NCBI GenBank assembly: GCA_900757415.1
Contig: CAAENU010000214.1
Coordinates: 49,001-113,000 of the forward strand
Direction: 5' to 3'
DNA from: an uncultured Oscillospiraceae bacterium
GTDB taxonomy: Bacteria > Bacillota > Clostridia > Oscillospirales > Oscillospiraceae
Length of the DNA: 64,000 bases
Positions within the stretch are counted from its first letter, which is position 1, and each line of letters opens with the position of its first letter. The position numbers were made by a program, and so were the translations under genes. Below the pieces are notes generated by a model that was given only the letters and a program-made list of their open reading frames with translations, did no database searches and was not told where the DNA came from. Below are positions 23,848-33,171 of the stretch, in pieces.

Positions 23848-24858
23848 ATGAGCCTGATCAAGTGTAATAAGTGCGGAGAAATGTTCTCCGATAGCTATAA
23901 AAGCTGCCCTTTCTGCGCAGAAGATGAAGAATACTACAACGGTAAAGTGAAAAAGCGGGGCCACCGCCAGGTGGAGAAAAAGAAAAAGACGCCCAGCGTG
24001 CTTGGCCCTGTGCTGGTGCTGATCCTGGTGCTGCTGGCGGGCATTCTGGTGTGGTCCTTTGCCGGCGACACCGTAAAGGGCTGGTTCGGCGGCGGAAAGA
24101 CGGCGGCCGATGATGCCAATCCCGGCACCACACAGCAGGAGCCTGACAATCAGCCGGACGACAACACCGCCAATGAGCCGGTTTCCACCGAGCTGGCGCT
24201 GGATCACATGACGCTGATGCTGGCACCGGAGGAGACAGCCAAGCTGACCGCCAGCGGCGGCAGCGGTGAGGGATATCAGTGGATCACCAGCGACGCCGCC
24301 ATTCTGAAGGTGTCTGACGACGGTACCGTGACGGCAGTGGCCGAGGGCAGCGCCGTGGTAACGGTGACCTGCGGCGAGGAGAGCGTAGCCTGCGCTGTGA
24401 CCGTGAAGGCCAACGCCGACGCCAACACCGGCAGCAATACGACCACCGGCGGCAACACCGGAACGACCGGCAACACTGGCAATACCGGGAATACCGGTAA
24501 CACCGGGACCACCGGCGGCAACACCACCGGAGGCACGACTACCGGCGGCAATACCGGCACGAATACGGGGACCACTACCGGCGGCACCACGCTGAAGGAC
24601 GTGAAGATCTCCACCATTTACGGCACCACGCTGGACAAGGATGAAAACGGGCGCTTCGACCTGACGCTGCGCAAGGGCGAGGCCTGCGAACTGACGCTGG
24701 AGGGCGTCAGCGGCAGCGCCACCTGGAGCACCCAGAACAGCGGCATTGCCACCGTGTCCAACAGCGGCAATGTGGAGGGCGTCAGCAGCGGCGAGACCAT
24801 CGTTACCGCCAAGGTGGGAAGCGGCACGGTGGAGATCCGTGTGCGCGTGAATAACTGA
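23848..24858 (+). CDS. Zinc-ribbon, single-span membrane protein with two BIG2-type Ig domains
   Basis: A 336-residue protein. Residues 5-24 hold CNKCGEMF and CPFC, a cytoplasmic zinc ribbon. A basic stretch leads into one membrane span (about 53-73, VLGPVLVLILVLLAGILVW). Outside are two bacterial Ig-like (Big_2) units: LMLAPEETAKLTAS with TVTAVAEGSAVVTVTC, and LEGVSGSATWSTQ with VEGVSSGETIVTA. They are joined by a 50-residue Thr/Asn/Gly repeat (GNTGNTGNTG). GGAGGGGAG precedes the ATG at 23848. Function unknown; probably displayed at the cell surface. Confidence 0.8.
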   Translation: MSLIKCNKCGEMFSDSYKSCPFCAEDEEYYNGKVKKRGHRQVEKKKKTPSVLGPVLVLILVLLAGILVWSFAGDTVKGWFGGGKTAADDANPGTTQQEPDNQPDDNTANEPVSTELALDHMTLMLAPEETAKLTASGGSGEGYQWITSDAAILKVSDDGTVTAVAEGSAVVTVTCGEESVACAVTVKANADANTGSNTTTGGNTGTTGNTGNTGNTGNTGTTGGNTTGGTTTGGNTGTNTGTTTGGTTLKDVKISTIYGTTLDKDENGRFDLTLRKGEACELTLEGVSGSATWSTQNSGIATVSNSGNVEGVSSGETIVTAKVGSGTVEIRVRVNN

Positions 24859-24877
24859 GATAACAGAATAGTTCAGG

Positions 24878-24907
24878 AGGGCAGCGGTCATTGGCCGCTG
24901 CCCTTTT
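24878..24907 (+). terminator. Terminator after the Ig-like protein gene
   Basis: Stem AGGGCAGCGG / CCGCTGCCCT followed by TTT. Confidence 0.8.
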
Positions 24908-24961
24908 GCCTAAAGGGCGGCGCAACGCGGGGAAAACGGCGCTTTTCCCTGTGCCGCCGCC

Positions 24962-24990
24962 TTGTCAAGTACCGGGATGTGTGGTATAAT
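24962..24990 (+). promoter_or_regulatory. Promoter of the ABC exporter/polysaccharide operon
   Basis: TTGTCA (24962-24967), 17-bp spacer, perfect TATAAT (24985-24990), 37 nt before the ATG. Confidence 0.8.
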
Positions 24991-25026
24991 CAATGCTGGA
25001 GAATTATCAACAGAAAGGGAACGGAT

Positions 25027-26799
25027 ATGACCACACAGGAATATCGGACCCGCGGGCCGCTGCGGATCTTTGTCAGCTATTTTAAACCGCATTGGAAGCT
25101 CTTTACGCTGGATATGAGCTGCGCCATTCTGATCGCCGCGGTGGATCTGGCGTTCCCGCTGGTGTCCCGGGCGGCGCTGTATCAGTGGCTGCCGGAGAAG
25201 AACTACCGGGTGTTTTTTACCGCTATGGCCATTGTAGCGCTGGCCTTTGTGCTGCGCGCGGGACTGTACTATATTGTGACCTATTGGGGCCATACCTTCG
25301 GCATCCGGGTGGAGGCGGATATCCGCAGGGATCTTTTTCATCATATGCAGATGCTGGGTTTTGATTTCTATGACCGCAATCGCACGGGCCAGCTGATGAG
25401 CCGCCTGACCACCGACCTTTTTGAACTGACGGAGCTGGCCCACCACGGGCCGGAGGATCTGACTATTTCGCTGATCACCATTGTGGGCGCGCTGGCGGTA
25501 ATGTTTACGCTGGAGTGGCGCATGGCCCTGATTGTGATGATCATCATCCCGGTGTTTCTGGTGGTGCTGATGCTGCTGCGGGGCGGCATGAGCCGCGCTT
25601 CCGTGGCAGCCAAGCAGAAAACCGGTGCCATCAACGCGGAGATCGAGTCAGGACTCAGCGGCATCCGCACCGTGAAGGCCTTTGGCAATGAGACGATCCA
25701 GCAGCAGCGCTTTGACTGCGCCAATGAGACCTTTAAAACGGCCAAGCGGGGCTTTCACCGGGAGATGGGACGTTTTAACGCCACCATGGAGCTGTTTGTC
25801 ACGCTGCTGAATGCGGCGGTGATCACCGGCGGCGGCTGGCTGATGATGGACGGGCGTATGGACTATGTGGATCTGATTACCTTCAGCCTGTATATCACCA
25901 CATTTATAACGCCGGTGCGCAAGCTGGCCAACTTTGCCGAGCTTTTTTCCAACGGCTTTGCGGGACTGCACCGCTTTATCGAACTGATGGGCACAGAACC
26001 CACCATTGCGGATGCGCCGGACGCCGTGCCCGTGGAGCGGGTGCAGGGTGCCGTGGATGTGAAGAACGTCAGCTTTACCTACGACGGCGCCGAAGAGGTA
26101 CTGCACCATGTGGAGCTGCATGTCCGCGTGGGTGAGACGGTGGCCGTGGTGGGGCCGTCCGGCGGAGGAAAGTCCACCCTGTGCCAGCTGATTCCGCGGT
26201 TTTACGATGTGACGGAGGGCGAGATCGATATTGACGGCGTGGACGTGCGGCGGATCCGGTTGGAAGATCTGCGCAGGGCGGTAGGCGTTGTGCAGCAGGA
26301 TGTATTCCTGTTTGCCGATACCGTGCGGGAGAATATCCGTTACGGCCGCCCCGGCGCCACCGACGCGGAGGTGGAGGATGCCGCCCGCCGTGCCGAGATC
26401 TACGACGACATTCTGGCCATGCCCGCAGGCTTTGACACCTATGTGGGAGAGCGGGGTACGCTGCTCTCCGGCGGACAGAAGCAGCGCGTGGCCATTGCCC
26501 GGGTCTTTTTGAAGGATCCGCCCATCCTGATTCTGGATGAGGCTACCTCGGCGCTGGACAGCGTAACAGAGGCCAGGATCCAGCACGCCTTTGACCAACT
26601 GGCAGCGGGACGAACCACGCTGATCATTGCCCATCGGCTGAGCACCATCCGCAATGCCGACCGTATTCTGGTGGTGCAGGACGGCTGTATCACCGAGCAG
26701 GGCGACCATGAAACACTTTTAGCACAGCAAGGGTCCTACGCCCGGCTGTACCATACACAGAATTTGGGGGACTATCACTATGAAGCAGGAACGAATTGA
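25027..26799 (+). CDS. ABC exporter half-transporter (membrane plus ATPase)
   Basis: A 590-residue fusion of a six-span type I exporter domain (residues about 20-310) and a nucleotide-binding domain (about 335-575). Walker A GPSGGGKST, Q-loop QQDVFLFADTV, signature LSGGQKQR, Walker B ILILDEATSALD and H-loop IAHRLSTI are all intact. It works as a homodimer or with another half; lipid, drug or peptide export are all possible. An SD precedes the ATG at 25027. It is the first gene of the plus-strand operon and overlaps the DUF896 gene by 20 nt. Confidence 0.93.
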   Translation: MTTQEYRTRGPLRIFVSYFKPHWKLFTLDMSCAILIAAVDLAFPLVSRAALYQWLPEKNYRVFFTAMAIVALAFVLRAGLYYIVTYWGHTFGIRVEADIRRDLFHHMQMLGFDFYDRNRTGQLMSRLTTDLFELTELAHHGPEDLTISLITIVGALAVMFTLEWRMALIVMIIIPVFLVVLMLLRGGMSRASVAAKQKTGAINAEIESGLSGIRTVKAFGNETIQQQRFDCANETFKTAKRGFHREMGRFNATMELFVTLLNAAVITGGGWLMMDGRMDYVDLITFSLYITTFITPVRKLANFAELFSNGFAGLHRFIELMGTEPTIADAPDAVPVERVQGAVDVKNVSFTYDGAEEVLHHVELHVRVGETVAVVGPSGGGKSTLCQLIPRFYDVTEGEIDIDGVDVRRIRLEDLRRAVGVVQQDVFLFADTVRENIRYGRPGATDAEVEDAARRAEIYDDILAMPAGFDTYVGERGTLLSGGQKQRVAIARVFLKDPPILILDEATSALDSVTEARIQHAFDQLAAGRTTLIIAHRLSTIRNADRILVVQDGCITEQGDHETLLAQQGSYARLYHTQNLGDYHYEAGTN

Positions 26800-26989
26800 T
26801 CGGATCAATGAGCTGGCCCGCAAGGCGAAGGCCGATGGATTGAGCGTGGAAGAGGAGGCCGAGCGGGAAGCGCTGCGGCTGGAATATAAGGAGGCCGTTC
26901 TGGCCAGCCTGCGCAGCCATCTGGAGAACACATGGATTGTGGATGAAAAGGGCAACAAGCGGAAGCTGAAACCCAAGGGGGAGAAATAA
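26780..26989 (+). CDS. DUF896 (YnzC-like) protein
   Basis: A 69-residue soluble helical protein that matches DUF896: RIDRINELARKAKADGLSVEEEAEREALRLEYKEA is the two-helix hairpin (shown here across residues 5-40). Bacillus YnzC is part of the SOS yneA operon but its function is not established. Here the gene lies inside an ABC exporter/polysaccharide operon, overlapping the exporter end, with its stop overlapping the next start (TAATG). Confidence 0.9.
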   Translation: MKQERIDRINELARKAKADGLSVEEEAEREALRLEYKEAVLASLRSHLENTWIVDEKGNKRKLKPKGEK

Positions 26990-28197
26990 TGGACTACCAT
27001 GAGGACTATCAGCCGCAGCGGCAGCCCAGCCGCAGCGGCGGCAAAAACGACAATGATTTAGGCGCATGGCTGCTGATTGGCGTGATGTTTCTGGTGGCAT
27101 GGCCGGTGGGCCTGATCCTGCTGATCAAGAAGCTGACCGACAACCCGCAGAAGCTGAAAAAAGCGGCATCCGGTACGGCGGATTACGTCCACGCCAGGGC
27201 GCAGGATCGAAATACAGCGCAGAACGCCGTCAACAAGGTCACGCAGACGCCGCGTCCCAGTGCCGGTGGCGCCAGGACGCTGAAGATCATCGGTATCATA
27301 CTGGCGGCGCTGGGCGGCGCCGCGATGATGCGCACAGCGTTTAACGATCTGAGCTTTGCCATCGAGTACGATCAGTGGTGGTATTTTCTGCGGCAGCTGT
27401 TCTATCCCACGGGACTGCTGGCCGGTGGACTTGCGCTGCTGACTGGTGGCAGCCTCATGAACCGCAAGATGCGCCGCTATGCCAAGTATCTGGCCTGTGC
27501 GGGCAAGCAAAACGCTATTCCACTGGCTCATTTCATGAAGGCCGCCGACGTGGGAGAGAGCAGGGCCGAGCGGGATCTGGAAGTGATGATCGAAAAGGGC
27601 ATGTGGGGCCCCAACGCTTATCTGGACCGCGGCAACGACATGCTGTTCCGCTCGCAGAATGCAGCCAACGCCTACTTTGCCGACCGCCGCGCCGCCAGCG
27701 CGCAGCAGGCGGCGGAGAGCGCCGCACAGCCGCAGGCGGAGGACTGTGAGGGAATGCTGGGGGCCATCCGCCGCGCCAATGACCGTATTGACGATCCGAC
27801 GCTCAGCGCCAAGATCGACCGGCTGGAGGCTATCACCGTGCAGATCTTTAAGGTGATCCGGGAGGAGCCGGAGAAAAAGAGCAAGGCAGGGACTTTCCTG
27901 AATTACTATCTTCCCACCACCCAGAAGCTGCTGGACAGCTATGCCGACTTTGAAGAGGCGGGGGTCAGCGGGGAGAATCTGGGACAGGCCAAAGCACGGA
28001 TCGAGGAAACCATGGACAATATCATCGTCGGTTTTGAACATCAGCTGGATGAGCTGTATCGGGATGCCGCCATGGATATCGACAGTGACATCCGGGTGAT
28101 GGAAACCATGCTGAAGCGGGATACCGCATCGGCAGCGGCAGATTTCGGACTGGATGGCGCCACGGCTGTACAGATGCCCGATACGGAGGTTGAGTAA
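26989..28197 (+). CDS. XpaC-like membrane protein (5-bromo-4-chloroindolyl phosphate hydrolysis family)
   Basis: A 402-residue protein with three hydrophobic segments (about 25-46, 98-118 and 140-160) and a long C-terminal helical domain. The part AGTFLNYYLPTTQKLLDSYADFEEAG followed by ARIEETMDNIIVGFEHQLDELY is characteristic of XpaC proteins, which often pair with TelA-type proteins (absent here). Residues 170-230 look like a small winged-helix-like segment. The function is unknown; the phosphatase name comes from an old phenotype. It overlaps DUF896 by 1 nt. Confidence 0.78.
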   Translation: MDYHEDYQPQRQPSRSGGKNDNDLGAWLLIGVMFLVAWPVGLILLIKKLTDNPQKLKKAASGTADYVHARAQDRNTAQNAVNKVTQTPRPSAGGARTLKIIGIILAALGGAAMMRTAFNDLSFAIEYDQWWYFLRQLFYPTGLLAGGLALLTGGSLMNRKMRRYAKYLACAGKQNAIPLAHFMKAADVGESRAERDLEVMIEKGMWGPNAYLDRGNDMLFRSQNAANAYFADRRAASAQQAAESAAQPQAEDCEGMLGAIRRANDRIDDPTLSAKIDRLEAITVQIFKVIREEPEKKSKAGTFLNYYLPTTQKLLDSYADFEEAGVSGENLGQAKARIEETMDNIIVGFEHQLDELYRDAAMDIDSDIRVMETMLKRDTASAAADFGLDGATAVQMPDTEVE

Positions 28198-28238
28198 GAC
28201 GGTTTCGACACGAGCAGAACCGGGAAGGAGAACACAAT

Positions 28239-30614
28239 ATGGCAAAGAAAACAGGCCGCAGAGAACCGGGCGCGGTAAGACTGCGGCAGGAGCTGAAATA
28301 CCCGTGGCTGGTGCCGGTGATGGGGCTTCTCTATTTTGTGGTGACGTGCATGATGCTGCACGGACAGAACAAGGTGATAACGCTGCTGCTGATGGTGGCG
28401 GCGCTGATCGCCGTGGCACTGTACAGCGGCAGATTGGGCCGGCGGATGAGCTGGCCGGCGCTGCTGCTGGCCCTGTATGTGTGCATGGACGGCATTTCCA
28501 CCCTTTATGCGCCATCGGGCAAGTTTGCCCTGTATGAATTTTTGAAGGTGATAGGCGCGGCGTGTATAGCGCTGCTGCTGACGGTGTGTGAACCGGAGCG
28601 GGAAGGGGCAACAGGCCGCTGCGCCGCCACGGTGCTGGAGGTTTCCGCCGCGCTGGCCGCTTTTTTCAGCATTGACATGGTGTCTACCCGGATATTCTAT
28701 CGGGGAGTGTATGCCCTCATCAATGGGCTGGGCGTTCCCTTCGGCGGGTTTGACGCATGGCAGGAGCAGCGGCTGCGGACGATTTTCGAAAACCCCAATA
28801 TTTTTGGCGGCTGCGCCGGTGTGGGCATTTTGCTGTCCCTCGGTCTGGCGGCCAGCGCGTCAAAGCGGAAAGAGCGGTGCTTGCATCTGGTGTGTCTGCT
28901 GTTTAGCTGCACTGCGTTTCTGCTGGCGATGAGCCGCGGCGCCATTGCCGCCATCGCGGTGGCGTTTTTGCTGTTTTTACTGATGGAACGGGGCAGCCAG
29001 AGAGCGGTGTCCTTTGTGCTGATGGTCGAGACGCTGGTGCTGACGCTGGCGGCCTCGCTGGCTGCGCTGACAGCCTACGGTGTGGGCAACGCATCGGCAG
29101 ATAGCGCCAAGGGGACGGTTATACCGCTGCTGGCGCTGATCGTGTGCGCCGGCGCACTGTGCGCGCTGGATCTGTATGCAGGCCGGTCGCTGGCGGAAAA
29201 AATGGCACGGCATATGAAAAAAGTAAATCTGGGGCTGCTGGGTGTGCTGGCGCTGCTGATAGCGCTGCTCGCCGTTGCTGTGAGCTGGACCGGCCCTATC
29301 AGCATGAAAGCGGGCCAGAGCATTACACGCGGCGCCTATCTGGGTGAGGGCTCCTATACGCTGCATGTGGAGGCGGATGGGCCGGTGGAGGTTACGGTGC
29401 AGACGCAGACCCGCGAAGATGCCGTGATGAACGCCAAGCAGACCGCCTATACCGGCGCGGCGGACGGCGCAGCCTTTATCGCCCCCGAGGGGACGCAGGC
29501 GGTGACATTTGTCATCCGCTGTGAGGCGGATGTACACATTACCGCCGTTCGCTATTCCGGCGCCGAAGAGGGCGCTTTGAAGCTGAACTACCGGCTGCTG
29601 CCGGAGGCGATTGCCGGACGTATCCAGAACCTGCGTACCGAGGGTAATGTGGTCCAGCGGCTGGTATACTGTGCCGATGGACTGAAGCTGTATCGCCGCA
29701 GTCCCATTGTGGGAGTGGGCATGGGCGCATTTGAAAACGGCCTGTACAGCGTGCAGACCTATCACTATCAGGCAAAGCAGGTGCACAACCACTATGTACA
29801 GTCCCTGCTGGAGACGGGTGTGATCGGCCTTGCCCTGTGGCTGGGGCTGCTGGCGGCCAATATTGTGGCCGTGGTGCGGCTGTGGCGAAAGGGTAAGGAG
29901 GAGCCGCAGCCTATGGCGGCGGCGCTGGGAGCACTGCTGGTATTTATGATGATCCACGCCGCGGTGGAGGTGGATTTCTCCAACGGTTACTTCCTGTGCT
30001 TCGGCTATGGCGCCTTTGCGGTTATCAACCTGACCTGCGGCGGTCTGACGCCGCTGCCTTTCGGCGGCGAGCGGTGCCGCAAATGGATCGTGCGGGGCGA
30101 GGGACTGGCCATTCTGGCCTTTACCGTGCTGCTGAGCATGAATCTGGTGGCGCAGGGACTGGCGCAGCAGCGTACCTTTGACAAGCTGGCGCAGGCGGCG
30201 GATCTGGATCCCTATGAATGGGCGGACTATAAGCTGAGCTATGTGTACAGCGCGGCTGACAATACGGAGCGAACAGAGGACATGACCGCCCGCATGGAGC
30301 GTTATATGGCCGATCTGGAGGCGCTGCGCTCCAACTCGGTGCCCCAATATCTGGCGGAGGCCTATTTCAAGCTGGGCAACGTGAGCAAGGGCTTTGCCAT
30401 GCTGGAGAAATATGTGGACTATACGCCCTCCAATCCGGACACATGGGCCGAGAGCTTCCGGACCGCAATGGACTATGACGATGGAAGCGATACGTTCCGG
30501 CAGGGGGTTCTGGCGCTGAAGGAGCGGCTGGATCAGTGGAACCGGGAGAATCTGGGAACCATCACCCTGCCGGAGACGGTCACGGCCTATCTGGAGACGG
30601 GAACACAGGAATAA
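28239..30614 (+). CDS. O-antigen ligase/polymerase-like membrane protein with extracellular insert
   Basis: A 791-residue polytopic protein of the WaaL/Wzy_C superfamily, which joins or polymerises lipid-linked glycans at the outer membrane face. About a dozen hydrophobic segments are visible, with GVGMGAFENGLYSVQTY and HNHYVQSLLETGVIGLALW near 500-545 as the Wzy_C signature. Two unusual parts: a roughly 115-residue Thr/Val-rich beta-type insert (about 350-465) between membrane segments, and a C-terminal soluble helical region (about 640-790) resembling TPR repeats (YLAEAYFKLGNVSKGFAMLEKY-type). SD AAGGAG. Followed by GT4 and the priming transferase. Confidence 0.88.
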   Translation: MAKKTGRREPGAVRLRQELKYPWLVPVMGLLYFVVTCMMLHGQNKVITLLLMVAALIAVALYSGRLGRRMSWPALLLALYVCMDGISTLYAPSGKFALYEFLKVIGAACIALLLTVCEPEREGATGRCAATVLEVSAALAAFFSIDMVSTRIFYRGVYALINGLGVPFGGFDAWQEQRLRTIFENPNIFGGCAGVGILLSLGLAASASKRKERCLHLVCLLFSCTAFLLAMSRGAIAAIAVAFLLFLLMERGSQRAVSFVLMVETLVLTLAASLAALTAYGVGNASADSAKGTVIPLLALIVCAGALCALDLYAGRSLAEKMARHMKKVNLGLLGVLALLIALLAVAVSWTGPISMKAGQSITRGAYLGEGSYTLHVEADGPVEVTVQTQTREDAVMNAKQTAYTGAADGAAFIAPEGTQAVTFVIRCEADVHITAVRYSGAEEGALKLNYRLLPEAIAGRIQNLRTEGNVVQRLVYCADGLKLYRRSPIVGVGMGAFENGLYSVQTYHYQAKQVHNHYVQSLLETGVIGLALWLGLLAANIVAVVRLWRKGKEEPQPMAAALGALLVFMMIHAAVEVDFSNGYFLCFGYGAFAVINLTCGGLTPLPFGGERCRKWIVRGEGLAILAFTVLLSMNLVAQGLAQQRTFDKLAQAADLDPYEWADYKLSYVYSAADNTERTEDMTARMERYMADLEALRSNSVPQYLAEAYFKLGNVSKGFAMLEKYVDYTPSNPDTWAESFRTAMDYDDGSDTFRQGVLALKERLDQWNRENLGTITLPETVTAYLETGTQE

Positions 30615-30632
30615 CGGAAGGAGGGGCGGCTC

Positions 30633-31745
30633 ATGCCCACGGTGCTATACACGGCGTCCACCTTTTCCCATATTGTCAGCTTCCATCTGCCCTATTTGCA
30701 GCGCTTTCAGGAGCTGGGGTGGCGGGTAGAGGCGGCCTGCGGCGGTGAACTGCGGCAAATCCCCGGCGCCGATGCGCTCATTGAACTGCCGCTGGCCAAA
30801 AAAATGACCGCCCCGGAGAATTTCCAGGCGGCGGCGCAGCTGCACGGGATACTGGCGGGGTATGATCTGGTAATCACCCATACGTCTCTGGCGGCATTTT
30901 TTACCCGCTGGGCCGCCAAGGGACTGAAGAAGCGGCCCAGAATCATCAATGTGGTTCACGGCTATCTCTTTGACGATCAGACTGCGGTTGTAAAGAAGCA
31001 GATTATGATGCAGGCGGAGCGGATCACCGCGCCCCAGACCGATCTGCTGCTGACCATGAACGATTGGGATACCCAGTGGGCCATGGCTCACCGGGTTGCC
31101 GGCCGCACGGCAAAGATCCCCGGTATGGGCGTGGCGCTGGATACGCTGCGGGTGCCGGAGGGGACGCGGCAGACCATGCGAGAAAAGCTGGGTCTTACGG
31201 CGGGAGATGCGGCGCTGATCTATCCGGCGGAGTTTTCCGGACGGAAGAATCAGGCCATGCTGCTGCGCGCCATGCCGCTGCTGCCGCAGGAGGTGAAGCT
31301 GATCCTGCCGGGGCGCGGCGCACTGCTGGCGCAATGCCGCGCCATGGCTCATGAGCTTGGCGTGGATGGGCGGGTCATCTTTCCGGAATTTGTGGACAAT
31401 ATTCCGCAATGGCTGGCGGCGGCGGACATTGCGGTGTCTGCCAGCCGCTCTGAGGGATTGCCGTTTAACGTGATGGAGGCCATGGCTGCGGGATTGCCGG
31501 CGGTGGTCACGGATGTAAAGGGGCACAGCGATCTGGTCGCTCCGGAGGAGAACGGGCATCTCTTCCCCTATGACGACGCGGCGGCATTTGCCGCTGCGGT
31601 GGAGCCGCTGACGGCTTCGCCACAACTGCGGCAGCGTATGGGCGCTGCCGGAAAAGAGAAAATGCGGCCTTATGCGCTGGATGCAGTACTGCCGCAGGTA
31701 ATGGAACAATATCTGTCCGTGATGGACGGGGGATATGAGAGATGA
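30633..31745 (+). CDS. Glycosyltransferase family 4
   Basis: A 370-residue retaining GT-B glycosyltransferase that adds a sugar from a nucleotide donor to a lipid-linked glycan in the cytoplasm. The N-terminal acceptor domain begins VLYTASTFSHIVSFHLPYL. The C-terminal donor domain has VSASRSEGLPFNVMEAMAAGLPAVVTDVKG, the E-x7-E-type donor motif. AAGGAGG precedes the ATG. Its stop overlaps the next gene (ATGA). Confidence 0.92.
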   Translation: MPTVLYTASTFSHIVSFHLPYLQRFQELGWRVEAACGGELRQIPGADALIELPLAKKMTAPENFQAAAQLHGILAGYDLVITHTSLAAFFTRWAAKGLKKRPRIINVVHGYLFDDQTAVVKKQIMMQAERITAPQTDLLLTMNDWDTQWAMAHRVAGRTAKIPGMGVALDTLRVPEGTRQTMREKLGLTAGDAALIYPAEFSGRKNQAMLLRAMPLLPQEVKLILPGRGALLAQCRAMAHELGVDGRVIFPEFVDNIPQWLAAADIAVSASRSEGLPFNVMEAMAAGLPAVVTDVKGHSDLVAPEENGHLFPYDDAAAFAAAVEPLTASPQLRQRMGAAGKEKMRPYALDAVLPQVMEQYLSVMDGGYER

Positions 31746-33157
31746 TACGGGAAAATCAACGACTTTTGAACCAACTGAACGTCGTGTCCGACGGTGTGCT
31801 GGTCTTTCTCGCCATGCTGGCGGCGTACTGGCTGCGCTTTTCTGTATTCCACGGCGCACCGGGATTGCTTTTGCGGTACTATCTGTGGCTGGGTGCGGCG
31901 GCGGCGGTGCTGACGCTGATCGCCTTTGCCGTGGCGGGACTGTATGCTTCGTTCCGCACAGTACGCTTTCATGTGGAGGCCAGCCGCACCGCCATGCTGG
32001 AACTGCTGGTGGCGCTGGTTTTGATGTCCATGATTTATGTGCTGCGGTTGGGGGAGACCTCCCGCTGGACGGTGGTCATTTTCTATCTGGTCGCTACGGC
32101 GCTGCTGCTGGTCAAACGGGCGGCGATGCGCATGACGCTGCGGCATTACCGGACTATGGGTTACAACATGAAGCGGGTGCTGCTGGTAGGCCACGGCGAC
32201 GGCGCAGAGGCCTACTACAAGCGTGTGCTTTGCGACCGGCAGCTGGGTTTTGCGGCGGTGGGATATGTGGCCCAGCAAAAGGATGGGCGGCCGCTGCCCT
32301 ATTGCGGCGGATATGAGGAGTTGGAAAAGATCCTGAGCGCCACCCGCCCGGACGAGGTGGTGGTGGCCCTGTCGGCGGAGGAGATGGAGTGGATGCCGCA
32401 GGTGATCCATGCCTGCGAAAAGGACGGCACAAAGCTGTCCGTTGTGCCATTCTACGCCAGGTATATGCCGGCCAATCCGCAGGTGGACAGTGTAAACGGC
32501 TTGCCGCTGATCAATCTGCGGCGTGTCCCGCTGGATAATCTGGGCAACGCCTTTATCAAGCGCGGCGCGGATATTCTGGGGTCGCTGTTCCTTATCATAC
32601 TGACATCGCCGCTGATGCTGATCGCCGCTATCGGCGTGCGGCTTTCCTCGCCGGGCCCTATTATTTTCAAGCAGGAGCGGGTGGGCAAGGACAAAAAGAA
32701 TTTTTACATGTACAAATTCCGCTCCATGCGGGTCAACAGCCGCGAGAATACGGGGTGGAGCAAAAATGAGGACGACCGCAAGACGTGGTTCGGCTCGCTG
32801 ATCCGCAAATGCTCCGTGGACGAGCTGCCTCAGTTTTTCAATGTGCTCAAGGGCGACATGAGCCTGATTGGCCCGCGGCCTGAGCTGCCCTTCTTTGTGG
32901 AGCAGTTCAAAGAAAAGATTCCCCGCTATATGGTCAAGCATCAGGTACGCCCGGGAATTACCGGCTGGGCGCAGGTAAACGGTCTGCGGGGCGACACCTC
33001 CATTGAAAAGCGGATTGCGTATGACCTGTATTACATCGAAAACTGGACGCCGGCACTGGATATTCGCATTTTGATCATGACGGCGTTTTGCATGTTCAAC
33101 AAGGAAAAGGTGAAAAAGCCGGCTCATGAGAAAAAAGAGACCGGACGGCGCGTGTAA
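31742..33157 (+). CDS. Undecaprenyl-phosphate sugar phosphotransferase (priming transferase)
   Basis: A 471-residue polyisoprenyl-phosphate hexose-1-phosphate transferase (WbaP/WcaJ/EpsE-type) that starts glycan synthesis on undecaprenyl phosphate. About four N-terminal membrane segments are followed by a CoA-binding-like middle domain (VLLVGHGDGAEAYYKRV). The C-terminal catalytic domain begins KRGADILGSLFLI and carries FKQERVGKDKKNFYMYKFRSM, DELPQFFNVLKGDMSLIGPRP and GITGWAQVNGLRG. The substrate is probably UDP-Glc or UDP-Gal, given galE next to it. Confidence 0.95.
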   Translation: MIRENQRLLNQLNVVSDGVLVFLAMLAAYWLRFSVFHGAPGLLLRYYLWLGAAAAVLTLIAFAVAGLYASFRTVRFHVEASRTAMLELLVALVLMSMIYVLRLGETSRWTVVIFYLVATALLLVKRAAMRMTLRHYRTMGYNMKRVLLVGHGDGAEAYYKRVLCDRQLGFAAVGYVAQQKDGRPLPYCGGYEELEKILSATRPDEVVVALSAEEMEWMPQVIHACEKDGTKLSVVPFYARYMPANPQVDSVNGLPLINLRRVPLDNLGNAFIKRGADILGSLFLIILTSPLMLIAAIGVRLSSPGPIIFKQERVGKDKKNFYMYKFRSMRVNSRENTGWSKNEDDRKTWFGSLIRKCSVDELPQFFNVLKGDMSLIGPRPELPFFVEQFKEKIPRYMVKHQVRPGITGWAQVNGLRGDTSIEKRIAYDLYYIENWTPALDIRILIMTAFCMFNKEKVKKPAHEKKETGRRV

Positions 33158-33171
33158 AGAGAGGTGGGAAA

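Noticed and set aside
24424..24590. CRISPR-like short repeats
   Set aside because: These are in-frame Asn-Thr-Gly codon repeats within a coding region, without spacers; no CRISPR array or cas gene was seen in the window.
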